Made by a program: the position numbers and the translations under genes. This document shows, one piece after another, positions 42,438 to 57,307 of a stretch of DNA of 64,000 bases (position 1 is the first letter of the stretch; each line of letters starts with the position of its first letter). The notes under the pieces were generated by a model. That model was not told where the DNA came from, made no database searches, and saw only the letters and a program-made list of their open reading frames with translations. The stretch covers positions 7,410,501 to 7,474,500 of the forward strand of contig NZ_CP108462.1 in assembly GCF_036226365.1 (NCBI RefSeq), given 5' to 3'. This stretch comes from Streptomyces sp. NBC_01262 (lineage in GTDB: Bacteria; Actinomycetota; Actinomycetes; Streptomycetales; Streptomycetaceae).

Positions 42438-44054
42438 ATGACCCAGCGCCTCGCCGACCACGCCCAGCCGACCGACATCCCGGGGAACCCGCGGAGCGAC
42501 TGGTGGCGGGAAGCCGTGATCTACCAGGTCTATCCGCGAAGCTTCGCCGACGGCAACGGCGACGGCATGGGCGACATCCCCGGCATACGCGCCCGGCTCC
42601 CCTACCTGCGGGACCTCGGCGTGGACGCCGTCTGGCTGAGCCCCTTCTACGCGTCGCCGCAGGCGGACGCGGGCTATGACGTGGCCGACTACCGGGCGAT
42701 CGACCCGATGTTCGGCACGCTGCACGACGCCGACGGCCTGATCCGCGACGCGCACGCGCTGGGCCTGCGGATCATCGTGGACCTGGTCCCGAACCACTCC
42801 TCCGACCAGCACGAATGGTTCAAGCAGGCGCTGCGGGAGGGCCAGGGCTCGCCGCTGCGCGCGCGGTACCACTTCCGTCCCGGAAAGGGGGAGAACGGCG
42901 AACTGCCGCCCAACGACTGGGAGTCGGTCTTCGGAGGCCCGGCCTGGACGAGAGCCGAGGACGGGGAGTGGTTCCTGCACCTGTTCGCGCCCGAGCAGCC
43001 GGACTTCAACTGGGAGCACCCGGCGGTACGGGACGAGTTCCGCTCGATCCTGCGCTTCTGGCTCGACATGGGCGTGGACGGCTTCCGGATCGACGTGGCG
43101 CACGGCCTGGTGAAGGCCGAGGGCCTGCCGGACATCGGCGACCACGAGCAGCTCAAGCTCCTTGGCAACGATGTCCTCCCGTTCTTCGACCAGGACGGCG
43201 TCCATGAGATCTATCGCTCATGGCGCCAGATCCTCGACGAGTACGACGGCGAGCGCATCGGCGTGGCCGAGGCCTGGACCGCGACCGTCGACCGGACCGC
43301 GAAGTACCTGCGGCCCGACGAGCTGCACCAGGCGTTCAACTTCCAGTACCTCGGCACGGGCTGGGACGCGGAGGAGCTGCGCAAGGTCATCGACCAGTCG
43401 CTGGACGCCATGCGGACGGTCGGCGCCCCGACCACCTGGGTGCTGTCCAACCACGACGTCGTACGGCACCTCACCCGCCTCGGCGGCGGGGTGCGCCGGG
43501 CCCGGGCGGCGTCCCTGCTGATGCTGGGGCTGCCCGGCTCCGCGTACGTCTACCAGGGCGAGGAACTCGGCCTGCCCGAGGTCACCGACCTGCCCGACGA
43601 GGTCCGCCAGGACCCCGCCTTCGTCCGGGCCGCGGGCCAGGACGGCTTCCGCGACGGATGCCGGGTGCCGATCCCGTGGACCGCCGAGGGCGCCTCGTAC
43701 GGCTTCGGGGCGGGCGGGAGCTGGCTGCCGCAGCCGGAGGTGTGGAAGACCCTGGCCGTCGAGGCCCAGACCGGCGACCCGGACTCCACGCTGGAGCTCT
43801 ACCGCAGCGCGCTGGCCCTGCGCCGCGAACACCCCGGCCTGGGCGCCGGAACCGAGGTGGAATGGGCCGACGCCCCGGTGGGCGTCCTGGCCTTCCGCCG
43901 CCCCGGGGGCTTCATGTGCACCGTCAACGCCGGCGAAGGACCGGTGACGATTCCGGCCCCCGGTGGGCTGCTGCTGGCCAGCGGGGAGCTCGGGGCGGAG
44001 GCCGACGGGAGCGTCACGCTGCCGCCCGACACGACCGCATGGTGGGCTGTGTGA
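42438..44054 (+). CDS. aglA: GH13 alpha-glucosidase, copy 2 (AglA-like)
   Basis: 538 residues, cytosolic. VIYQVYPRSFADGNGDGMGDIPG, VDLVPNHSSDQHEWF, nucleophile D219 in DGFRIDVAHG, acid/base E278 in GVAEAW, LSNHD third acid, QGEELGLPEV. It is in the position of S. coelicolor aglA (downstream of malEFG), hence the symbol. It breaks imported maltodextrins to glucose. Close paralogue of the protein at 37132; main differences lie in N- and C-terminal ends and around 236-246. Next gene, 25 bases on, is a MalR-like regulator. Confidence 0.92.
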   Translation: MTQRLADHAQPTDIPGNPRSDWWREAVIYQVYPRSFADGNGDGMGDIPGIRARLPYLRDLGVDAVWLSPFYASPQADAGYDVADYRAIDPMFGTLHDADGLIRDAHALGLRIIVDLVPNHSSDQHEWFKQALREGQGSPLRARYHFRPGKGENGELPPNDWESVFGGPAWTRAEDGEWFLHLFAPEQPDFNWEHPAVRDEFRSILRFWLDMGVDGFRIDVAHGLVKAEGLPDIGDHEQLKLLGNDVLPFFDQDGVHEIYRSWRQILDEYDGERIGVAEAWTATVDRTAKYLRPDELHQAFNFQYLGTGWDAEELRKVIDQSLDAMRTVGAPTTWVLSNHDVVRHLTRLGGGVRRARAASLLMLGLPGSAYVYQGEELGLPEVTDLPDEVRQDPAFVRAAGQDGFRDGCRVPIPWTAEGASYGFGAGGSWLPQPEVWKTLAVEAQTGDPDSTLELYRSALALRREHPGLGAGTEVEWADAPVGVLAFRRPGGFMCTVNAGEGPVTIPAPGGLLLASGELGAEADGSVTLPPDTTAWWAV

Positions 44055-44079
44055 CGTGGCTCCCTTAAAGTCAGGCCTT

Positions 44080-45084
44080 ATGCAGCACCAGCAGGTCGCG
44101 CGGCTCGCGGACATCGCGGCACAGGCGGGGGTCAGTGAGGCCACCGCCAGCCGCGTCATGAACGGCAAACCGGGGGTCGCCGCCACCACCCGGCAGAAGG
44201 TGCTGGCGGCCCTCGACGTCCTCGGATACGAGCGGCCGCTGCGCCTGCGGCACCGCAGCGCCGGGCAGATCGGGCTGATCACGCCCGAGCTGAGCAACCC
44301 GATCTTCCCGGCCTTCGCCCAGATCGTCGAGCAGAACCTCACCGGCTGCGGCTACACCGCCGTCCTGTGCACCCAGCACCCCGGCGGCGCCACCGAGGAC
44401 GAACTCGTCGAGGCGCTGGCCGAGCGCGGCGTCATGGGCATCGTCTTCCTGTCCGGGCTGCACGCCGACCTCAACTCCGACCCCGAGCGCTACGCCCGCC
44501 TCATCGGCCGCGGCGTCCCCTACGTCCTCATCAACGGCTACAACCCCGCCGTCGCCGGCCCCTTCGTCTCCCCGGACGACCGGGCCTCCGCCCGCATCGC
44601 CGTCCAGCACCTCCTGGACCTCGGCCACGAGCGCATCGGCCTCGCCGTCGGCCCCAACCGCTTCGTCCCCGTACGCCGCAAGGTCGAGGGCTTCCAGGCG
44701 GCCCTCGGCGACGACGCCCCCGTCCAGCACACCCTCTTCTCCGTCGAGGGCGGCCACGCCGCCGCCATCGCCCTCCTCGACCAGGGCTGCACCGGCATCG
44801 TCTGCGGCAGCGACCTCATGGCCCTGGGCGCCATCCGCGCCGTCCGCGAACGCGGCCTCACCGTCCCCGCCGACGTCTCCGTCGTCGGCTACGACGACTC
44901 CCCCCTCGTCGCCTTCACCGACCCCCCGCTCACCACCGTCCGCCAGCCCGTCGAGGCCATGGGCGCCGCCGCGGTCAACGCCCTCCTCGAAGAGATCGGC
45001 GGAAACCCCGTCCAGCGCTCCGAGTTCGTCTTCCAGACCGAGCTCGTCGTACGCGGCTCCACCGCCCAGGTCCGTCCCCGCTGA
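44080..45084 (+). CDS. LacI-family regulator, MalR paralogue
   Basis: 334 residues from ATG 44080 (MQHQQVARLADIAAQAGVSEATASRVMNGKPGV). The recognition helix region VSEATASRVMNGKPGVAATTRQ is nearly identical to MalR (VSEATVSRVLNGKPGVSATTRQ), so both may bind similar operators. The sugar domain is colinear (QIGLITPELSNPIFPAFAQIVEQNL, VSPDDRASARIAVQHLLDLGHERIGL, SVVGYDDSPLVAFTDPPLTTVRQP) but lacks about 15 residues around the EVLGVPAAVVERDL stretch. Likely co-transcribed with aglA. The lipoprotein gene begins one base after its stop. Confidence 0.9.
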   Translation: MQHQQVARLADIAAQAGVSEATASRVMNGKPGVAATTRQKVLAALDVLGYERPLRLRHRSAGQIGLITPELSNPIFPAFAQIVEQNLTGCGYTAVLCTQHPGGATEDELVEALAERGVMGIVFLSGLHADLNSDPERYARLIGRGVPYVLINGYNPAVAGPFVSPDDRASARIAVQHLLDLGHERIGLAVGPNRFVPVRRKVEGFQAALGDDAPVQHTLFSVEGGHAAAIALLDQGCTGIVCGSDLMALGAIRAVRERGLTVPADVSVVGYDDSPLVAFTDPPLTTVRQPVEAMGAAAVNALLEEIGGNPVQRSEFVFQTELVVRGSTAQVRPR

Positions 45085-45085
45085 C

Positions 45086-45610
45086 ATGCCCGCCCTCCGC
45101 GCTTCCGCGACCGCGCTGCTCCTTGGCGCCACCCTGTCCCTGACCGCCTGCGGCCAACAGCACGGCACGAGCCCGGCGGTCCAGGTCCCCGTCCCCAGCG
45201 TGGATCCCGGAGTCGCCGACGGCGCCCCGCACAACCGCGACAACAACGCCTACCGCCGCACCGGTGAGATGTCCCCCGCCAGCGCCAAGGACGCCCAGAA
45301 AGAGGCCGACCGCATCGAGCCCGTGCTCAAACGGCTCTGGAAACAGAAGAAATGGGATCCCGAGACCGTCCGCACGGCACTGCTCGCGCTCGGCTACCAG
45401 GAGACGCGCACCGGCGGCCCGCTCACCGTGAAGAAGATGGACGCGCGCTACGAGACCGACCACTACGTCACCCCCGAGGGCGCCCTGATCGGCCTTCGCG
45501 TCCACGACGACGCCTGCGTCACGGCCTTCGTGCAGAAGTCCAACTACGGGGTGAAGACCAACGGTCCCTTCATGGAGACCGGCTGCTTCGAGCCGCCCTA
45601 CGGCCACTGA
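45086..45610 (+). CDS. Putative lipoprotein of unknown function
   Basis: 174 residues; signal MPALRASATALLLGATLSLTACGQQ with lipobox LTAC. The mature domain from about 55 is predicted mixed alpha/beta (KDAQKEADRIEPVLKRLWKQKKWDPETVRTALLALGY, YVTPEGALIGLRVHDDACVTAFVQKSNYGVKTNG) and has two Cys. Family not recognised with certainty. The start is one base after the LacI-type gene stop, indicating co-expression. Its 3' end overlaps the convergent HAD-type gene by 41 bases. Confidence 0.82.
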   Translation: MPALRASATALLLGATLSLTACGQQHGTSPAVQVPVPSVDPGVADGAPHNRDNNAYRRTGEMSPASAKDAQKEADRIEPVLKRLWKQKKWDPETVRTALLALGYQETRTGGPLTVKKMDARYETDHYVTPEGALIGLRVHDDACVTAFVQKSNYGVKTNGPFMETGCFEPPYGH

Positions 45611-46094
45611 GCCACTCGCCGAGAACGGCGAAGTCCGCGTCGGTGAGGCCCTTGCGGGGGTCGACGCGATGGAGGAGGGCGCGTCCTGGGTGGTGTGCGG
45701 CGACCCATGACCGGTCGGCGTCGGTGATCTCGTCGTCGACCCAGGCGAAGGCGCGTCCCGCCGCCCAGCGGGCTAGCGCGCGGGTCTTCCAATGCAGGCC
45801 GTTCCGAGTGTTCTGCTCTTCTTCGTCGGGCTCGTCGGGCCAGCTCACCACGGGCAGCGGCGGCAGGCCGATCCGTGGCGCGACGCAGTCGTTCGCCTCG
45901 GTCATCCAGGTCGTGGCCCACACCAGATCGCACGGCAGGGCCGTCAGCCGGGAGCCGAGTGCGGGATCGAGCCTGGCCAGGAGCGGATTCGAGTCGTCGC
46001 CCGGCTGATACGTGGGGTATGCGTCCGCGCCGAAGGGGATGAGCGGTCCGTCGACGTCGAGGAAGAGCAGCGGGCGCTCTGCGGGGCTGGACAT
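45570..46094 (-). CDS. HAD-superfamily-like hydrolase
   Basis: 174 residues: RPLLFLDVDGPLIPFGADAYPTYQP with the HAD motif DxDG (D13, D15), LVWATTWMTEANDCVAPRIGLPPLPVVSW (the Thr motif II region), and a C-terminal acidic FAWVDDEITDADRSWVAAH (motif IV). This is the short secondary-metabolite-neighbour type of HAD protein common in streptomycetes. Substrate unknown. Convergent with the lipoprotein gene, divergent from psuK. Confidence 0.86.
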   Translation of the reverse strand: MSSPAERPLLFLDVDGPLIPFGADAYPTYQPGDDSNPLLARLDPALGSRLTALPCDLVWATTWMTEANDCVAPRIGLPPLPVVSWPDEPDEEEQNTRNGLHWKTRALARWAAGRAFAWVDDEITDADRSWVAAHHPGRALLHRVDPRKGLTDADFAVLGEWLSGRRAARSSRSP

Positions 46095-46156
46095 GGCCGC
46101 ACAGTAGCCCGGGGAGGGGTTGCTTATTTGAGCAAAGGGCCTTTACGTTACTAAGC

Positions 46157-47277
46157 ATGATGTTGACCCAGCGGGAACGCGAGATCGTCACGCTGCTGCG
46201 CCGTGATCCGCTCGCCGGGCCCCAGGAGATCGCCGAGGCGCTGGGGATGACCCGGGCGGCGGCGAACGTGCATTTGTCGAACCTGGGGAAGAAGGGCGCG
46301 ATCCTGGGCCGGGGGTACATCCTGCGCCAGGAGAACGCGGTGGTGGTGATCGGCGGCGCGAACATCGACATCAAGGTGCGGAGCACGGCACCGATCCGGC
46401 GCCGTACGAGCAATCCGGGCCGGTCGGACACGACGTCGGGCGGGGTGGGACGCAATATCGCGGAGAACCTGGCGCGGCTGGGCACGCCGACGTATCTGAT
46501 CGCGGCGGTGGGGCGGGACGCGGCGGGGGAGCGGCTGCTGGGGGATACGCAGGCGGCGGGGGTGCGGGTGGATCATGTGCACCGGAGCGGCCATCCGACG
46601 GGCACGTATACGGCGGTGCTGGACGCGGACGGGGATCTGGTGGTGGCGGTGGCGGACATGGCCGCCACGGACGCGCTGGGGCCGGAGGAGCTGCGTCACG
46701 CGCGGGAGCTGATCGGGCACGCGAGCATGCTGGTGCTCGACGGGAACCTGTCGCCGGAGGCGCTGGCGTACGCGCTGGACATCGCGCGCAGCCATGACGT
46801 GCCGGTTCTGGTCGAGCCGGTGAGCGTGCCCAAGGCGGCGCTGCTGGCGCCGCTGCTCGCGCACGGGTGGCCGATCTTCGCGGTGACGCCGAATCTGGAC
46901 GAGCTGAAGGCGCTGGTGGCGGGACCGGTCGGGGCCGGCGACGACGGGCTGGTCCGGGCCGCGGACTCCCTGCACGAACGGGGCGTGCGGCATGTGTGGG
47001 TGAGGCTCGGAGAGCGCGGCAGCCTGCTCAGTACGCGCGGCGAGGGCCACACGTTCCTCGCGGCGCCGCCGGCCGAGGTGCGCGATGTGACGGGGGCGGG
47101 CGACGCGATGCTGGCCGCGTTCGCGCACGCGCTGCTGACCGGCAGCGAGCCGGTCGAGGCGGCCCGTTACGGGCACGCGGCGGCCGCGCTGACCGTGGCG
47201 GCCGCGGCCACGGTACGCCCAGACCTGACCTCGCGTCTGATCGAGGACGCGCTGAACGACAGCACCCGGAGAAACAC

Positions 47278-47281
<4 letters not shown>
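46157..47281 (+). CDS. psuK: PfkB-family pseudouridine kinase with N-terminal winged helix
   Basis: 374 residues. Residues 1-56 are a winged-helix DNA-binding-like domain (LTQREREIVTLLRRDPLAGPQEIAEALGMTRAAANVHLSNLGKKG). The kinase follows: VVVIGGANIDIK, TSGGVGRNIAENLARLG, VTPNLDELKAL, and the anion-hole/catalytic DVTGAGDAMLAAF. The wHTH-PfkB arrangement and coupling (ATGA) to psuG point to pseudouridine phosphorylation rather than ribokinase activity. Starts could be either of two adjacent ATGs (46157, 46160). Confidence 0.93.
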
Positions 47282-48225
<944 letters not shown>

Positions 48226-48242
48226 TGTGGAAGGACGGAAGA

Positions 48243-48303
48243 CCGGGCCCGGAGTCTGCCCCAGGGTTGGGGCGGCGGGGTGTTGCTGTGACTCCGGGCC
48301 CGG
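48243..48303 (+). terminator. Nested hairpin downstream of psuG
   Basis: Outer perfect 13-bp arms CCGGGCCCGGAGT (48243-48255) and ACTCCGGGCCCGG (48291-48303) enclose an inner stem GCCCCA (48258-48263) / TGGGGC (48268-48273). It lies 18 bases past the psuG stop and probably ends the psuKG transcript. Confidence 0.6.
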
Positions 48304-48429
48304 CCCGGTTCCTGGGTGCCGGGCCGATCGGCCGGGCGCGTGGGACCCGCCGCAGGTACGTCCCCCGTTGACCTGCGTCTGGACCCCCGGCCGATCGGAC
48401 CGGGCTGAGGAGGAACGTAACAGCGATGT

Positions 48430-48480
48430 AAGGCCTTGCGAAAGACCTTGTTAGAAACTTTCTGCAAGATCCTGCAATGT
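48430..48480 (-). promoter_or_regulatory. Orphan amylase/mal-type promoter region
   Basis: CTTGC (48435-48439), TGCAAG (48463-48468) and TGCAA (48473-48477) with AAGACCTTG and AGAAACTTTC between. The pattern is like that at 38901-38942 and 50751-50790, including the shared AAGGTCTTTC (38920s plus strand; here on the minus strand). It lies beyond the 3' end of the amylase gene; reading on the minus strand toward 48226 there is no gene. The rest of 48304-48429 has the repeated GGCCGATCGG (48322-48332 and 48389-48398) and nothing coding. Confidence 0.45.
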
Positions 48481-48494
48481 GGCCGTCATGCTGT

Positions 48495-50633
48495 CTACTT
48501 CCAGGTGTCGCTGGTCGTGTAGCCGGTCGACGTCCCGGTGGAGTACGAGCGGTTGCTGCCCGACTCCCAGGTCACGTTCCCGTTCGCGTCCTTCTTGATG
48601 TACTTGTACTCGAAGGACGAGCTGTTCGGCACGATCACCAGCCGGCTCCAGACCGGGTAGCTCGCCGAGGAGAGCAGGATCGCGTCATCGGTGTCCCAGC
48701 TGCCGAGCGAGGCCACCGAGCCGACGACGTAGACATTGGTGCCGGAGACCGTCGTCGCGGTCTCGTTGAAGGTCAGGTCGGTCGCACTCGCGCTCGCGAG
48801 GTTCCAGCTGCTGTTGAGGGTCAGTGCCGATGTGCCGGTGGTCGCGGCCCTGTTGGCGTTGGACTCCCAGGTGACGTTTCCGGAGGAGTCCTTCTTGATG
48901 TACTTGTACTCGAACGATGTGCTCGCCGGCAGCGAGATGGCCTGCGTCCAGACCGGATAGCCGCTCGACGAGAGCTGGATCGCGCTGCCGGTGCTCCAAC
49001 TGCCGAGCGCGGCGATCGAGCCGACCACGTAGACGTTGGTGCCGGTGTCGGTGGACGCGTACTCGTTGAAGGTCGCGGTGACGGTGGAGCCGGAGGTGGC
49101 GGTGGCCGTCGCGGTGGCGGTAGCCGTAGCCGTCGCGGTCGCCGTAGACGTCGCGGTGGCTGTCGCCGTGGACGAGGGCGAGGTGTAGGTGCCGGTGTGG
49201 AAGGCGACCGCGCCCTTGGCCGGGACCGTGACGGTGGCCGAGCCGCCGGAGACGGTGACGGTGTTCGCGCAGTCGGTGATGACGTTGCAGTACGTGCCGT
49301 CGGCCAGGTTGGTCGCGAAGGTGTACGACGCGGAGCTGGACGAGTTGTTCATCGCGATGAACCCGGCCGTGCCCCGGCTGAAGCCGATCACGCTGCTCGA
49401 TTTGGCCTGGAAGTTGGTGTACGCGGACGACGAGCCGACGGCGTTGTGCCACTCGACCATGCCCTTGACCGCGGTGTTGCGGTCCAGGCAGGTCCAGCCG
49501 CTTGAGCAGTTGGTGTCGGTGACGAAGCCGCTGGAGTTGGGCGGCGCCTGGTCGCTGGCGGTCCAGTTCCAGCTCGCGTAGACCGACGGCTGACCGTAGC
49601 CGCGGGCGAGCTGGTAGATGTTGGCCAGGGTGGTGGTGTCACCGCTCTGCATGGCCAGGGTGTAGCCGTTGCGGTCGGTGTCGTGGTTGGTGACGAAGGT
49701 CGTCGAGTAGCCCTCGGTGGCGAAGCCCCACGTCGAGCCGAAGGTCTCCAGGTTGGAGATGGAGCCGTTGAACTGTGCCGCGATCTTGTTCGCGTAGACG
49801 AAGTCCAGGACGTCACCGGTCGGGTAGTAGTCGCTGGCCACCGGGGTCGTACCCGGGTAGATCTCCTGGGTGATGAAGGGCGCCGAGCCCGACGTGGTGT
49901 TGTTCAGCAGCGCCTCGATGGCGGCCATGTCGGTCTCGGGGATGTGCTTGGCCGCGTCCACGCGGTAGCCGTCCACGCCGAGCGCGGTCATCTTGTTGAG
50001 GTACGCCGCGAGCCCGGCCCGGACCGTGCTCGACTCGGTCTTGAGGTCGGGCAGGCCCAGCAGTTCGCAGTTCTGGACCTCGGAGAGGTTGGAGTAGTCG
50101 TCGATGATCAGGTCGGAGTCGTTGCACTCCGCCGAGGTGTGGTAGTTCGCCGCGTCCCAGTCCGGTGTGTCGTACTTGTTGGTGATCGTCGTGCCGTTGT
50201 AGCCGGTCCCGGTCTGCGCGGCGGTGTGGTTGATGACCGCGTCCACGATCACCTTGATGCCCGCGTTGTGGCAGGTGGTGACCATGCTCGCGAACTGGGC
50301 GGCGGTGCCGAAGCGGCTGTTGAGGTTGTAGGAGTACGGCTGGTAGACGTCCCACCAGTAGTAGCTGGACTGCTTGAGCGACTCGGCGGGCGGAGCCACT
50401 TGGACGTAGCCGTAACCGGCCGGGTCCAGGACGTTGGTGCACTCCGAGGCTATGGAGTTCCAGTTCCATTCCCAGAGGTTGGCGATGGTGTCGCCGTTGG
50501 CCACGCCGGTGTCGGTGGCGGCGTGCGCCTCGGTGACGGGGAGAGCTGCGAGGCCGCCGAGGGTGAGGACGGCGGCGAGGCCGAGGGCGCCGGCCGAGAG
50601 GCGGGCGCGTTTTTCGGGCGTGAGGGTGCGCAT
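48495..50633 (-). CDS. Secreted alpha-amylase with two C-terminal CBM20 starch-binding domains
   Basis: 712 residues. Signal peptide to AHA at 38. GH13 (subfamily 32-like) catalytic domain: VIVDAVINHT, nucleophile D226 in DGYRVDAAKH, acid/base E257 in ITQEIYP, D318 in TNHD. A TATATAT/STAT linker at about 482-516 joins two tandem CBM20 modules (VTATFNEYASTDTGTNVYVVGSIAALGSW and LTFNETATTVSGTNVYVVGSVASLGSW, each with FEYKYIKKD and VTWES). The two CBMs are close duplicates. One CBM20 is the usual number. Divergent from the pullulanase gene with shared mal-type sites. Confidence 0.95.
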   Translation of the reverse strand: MRTLTPEKRARLSAGALGLAAVLTLGGLAALPVTEAHAATDTGVANGDTIANLWEWNWNSIASECTNVLDPAGYGYVQVAPPAESLKQSSYYWWDVYQPYSYNLNSRFGTAAQFASMVTTCHNAGIKVIVDAVINHTAAQTGTGYNGTTITNKYDTPDWDAANYHTSAECNDSDLIIDDYSNLSEVQNCELLGLPDLKTESSTVRAGLAAYLNKMTALGVDGYRVDAAKHIPETDMAAIEALLNNTTSGSAPFITQEIYPGTTPVASDYYPTGDVLDFVYANKIAAQFNGSISNLETFGSTWGFATEGYSTTFVTNHDTDRNGYTLAMQSGDTTTLANIYQLARGYGQPSVYASWNWTASDQAPPNSSGFVTDTNCSSGWTCLDRNTAVKGMVEWHNAVGSSSAYTNFQAKSSSVIGFSRGTAGFIAMNNSSSSASYTFATNLADGTYCNVITDCANTVTVSGGSATVTVPAKGAVAFHTGTYTSPSSTATATATSTATATATATATATATATSGSTVTATFNEYASTDTGTNVYVVGSIAALGSWSTGSAIQLSSSGYPVWTQAISLPASTSFEYKYIKKDSSGNVTWESNANRAATTGTSALTLNSSWNLASASATDLTFNETATTVSGTNVYVVGSVASLGSWDTDDAILLSSASYPVWSRLVIVPNSSSFEYKYIKKDANGNVTWESGSNRSYSTGTSTGYTTSDTWK

Positions 50634-50896
50634 GGTGCGGCTCCTGGTGTGTCCGGGATGTTTGCGCGCAATGTCGGCCGGGTGAACGGCAGTTGGGTGC
50701 GTGAGTGAGAGTGGGGCCGTGTCGGGGGCGCGTCAATAGAGCTGTTGAAACTTCTTGCTATGAGTTGCAAGAGTCTTGCTGTAAGACCTGCGTAAGGAGT
50801 ACCGTCCGCTCACAGTCCGGCACCGACGCCGGACGGCACCCGGCTCATGCGCGTGGGTTCCGGGCCGCATACGTATCCCCGCAAGGAGAACGCCCC
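50634..50896. promoter_or_regulatory. Divergent amylase/pullulanase promoter region with MalR-like sites
   Basis: 263 bases. CTTGC (50754-50758)-N8-GCAAG (50767-50771), a further CTTGC at 50775-50779, then GTAAGACC and CGTAAGG. These resemble the half-sites before malE. AAGGAGAA at 50883-50890 is the ribosome-binding sequence for the GTG at 50897. The arrangement supports MalR control of both secreted enzymes. Confidence 0.65.
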
Positions 50897-56296
<5,400 letters not shown>

Positions 56297-56372
56297 GGAG
56301 CCACGCCTTGAAGGCCGGTTCCTCCCGACGAACATCGGGAGGAACCGGCCTTCGGTCTGTCACGACGGCGGA

Positions 56373-56696
56373 TCAGCCGACCTTGCGGAGTTCGCCATCC
56401 CCGAATACGGCCACGACGACCAGATTACCGCCGAGCGCCTCGACGTATCGGGCGATGACATCCTGCCCGGACACCTGCCCGCTCTCGATCTGCGAGATCC
56501 TGCCCTTGGTCACGCCCATCCGCTCCGCCACCTGGCTCTGCGTATAGCCGCGCTCCAGCCGCATCTCCGCCAGCCGCCACGCCCGTGCCTCATCGAGCAT
56601 CTGCCGCACGCCCCGGAGGAACTCCTCCTCGCCACCAGCGGCCGCGACCGCCCGCGCCAGGTGGCCGCTCTCGCTCCACTTCACGAACCGGGTCAT
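56373..56696 (-). CDS. XRE-family antitoxin-like protein
   Basis: 107 residues. The helix-turn-helix is in RLERGYTQSQVAERMGVTKGRISQIESGQVSGQDVIARYVEALGG, typical of HigA/ParD-XRE antitoxins paired with RelE/HigB-like toxins; the tail LVVVAVFGDGELRKVG is also typical. Directly upstream (stop 3 bases before its start) is only a 25-codon tail of a putative toxin, so this appears an orphan antitoxin. The long antisense frames here are shadows. Confidence 0.85.
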   Translation of the reverse strand: MTRFVKWSESGHLARAVAAAGGEEEFLRGVRQMLDEARAWRLAEMRLERGYTQSQVAERMGVTKGRISQIESGQVSGQDVIARYVEALGGNLVVVAVFGDGELRKVG

Positions 56697-56699
56697 TCG

Positions 56700-56774
56700 C
56701 TACTCCAGCTCCTTCTTCCGCTCGATGAGGTACTGCTCGTACAACGCCTCGGCGGCCGGAATGGTCGCAGCGGC
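56700..56774 (-). pseudogene. C-terminal stump of a possible RelE/HigB-type toxin
   Basis: Minus-strand frame ending at TAG 56702-56700 reads AAATIPAAEALYEQYLIERK and then KELE, just before the antitoxin ATG. IPxxExxxxxxYLxER-type Lys/Glu-rich tails end HigB/RelE-like toxins that precede such antitoxins. Upstream, the frame runs straight into the GNAT stop codon at 56775, so no toxin body is left. Short, hence only moderate confidence. Confidence 0.45.
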
Positions 56775-57290
56775 TCAGCCCGCCGCCAGCCGCTTCTCCA
56801 GCAGCGTCACCCCGTACCTGCTCCCCAGCCCCCCGTCCTTCAACGGCTGCTCGCCGACCACGGCATACCCCGCACCCTCGTAGTACTCCCGCAGCCGCGC
56901 GTTCGTCGACACGCAGTCCAGCCGGCAGTACGCCCGCCCCGCCTCCGCGATACGCCGCTCCGCGGCAGCGAGCATGGCCCGTCCTGCCCCGGGCGGGGCG
57001 GTCGCGCGGTCGATCATCAGCCGGTGGACGTAGCCGGCGACCGGCGGCTGGGGGCCCCAGGCGGGTTTGTCGTCCCACCAGAGCTCCCAGGCGCCTATGG
57101 GAGCGCCGTCGGCCTCGGCGAGCCAGACCTCGCCGTCGGCCATGCGGCGGAGGAAGTGGTCCTCGGCCATTTCGCCGGGCTTCCACTGGGCGATGCCGTT
57201 GTGCTGCATCCAGTGGGCGGCGTCGTCGCGGAGGCGTACGAGTACGGGGGCGTCGGCCTCGGCGGCGAGCCGGAAGTGAAGATCGTGCAT
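56775..57290 (-). CDS. GNAT-family N-acetyltransferase
   Basis: 171 residues: LHFRLAAEADAPVLVRLRDDAAHWM..HNGIAQWKPGEM; acetyl-CoA loop around HRLMIDRATAPPGAGRAMLAAAERRIAEAG; C-terminal CVSTNARLREYYEGAGYAVVGE. The segment IAQWKPGEMAEDHFLRRMADGEVWLAE is typical of a Streptomyces GNAT subgroup. Probably recruited together with the flanking toxin-antitoxin remnant. Substrate unknown. Its stop abuts the toxin stump. Confidence 0.88.
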   Translation of the reverse strand: MHDLHFRLAAEADAPVLVRLRDDAAHWMQHNGIAQWKPGEMAEDHFLRRMADGEVWLAEADGAPIGAWELWWDDKPAWGPQPPVAGYVHRLMIDRATAPPGAGRAMLAAAERRIAEAGRAYCRLDCVSTNARLREYYEGAGYAVVGEQPLKDGGLGSRYGVTLLEKRLAAG

Positions 57291-57307
57291 GTCGGCATTC
57301 TGGCTGG

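Noticed and set aside
49090..49190. Short tandem repeats considered as a CRISPR-like or satellite array
   Set aside because: Six-base repeats in frame coding the Ala/Thr linker of the amylase; no spacer structure.
48477..49505. Plus-strand frame antisense to the amylase, starting just after the orphan mal-type sites
   Set aside because: Checked as a possible target of that promoter, but it is Arg/Gly/Val-rich shadow sequence without motifs and mirrors the CBM20 modules.
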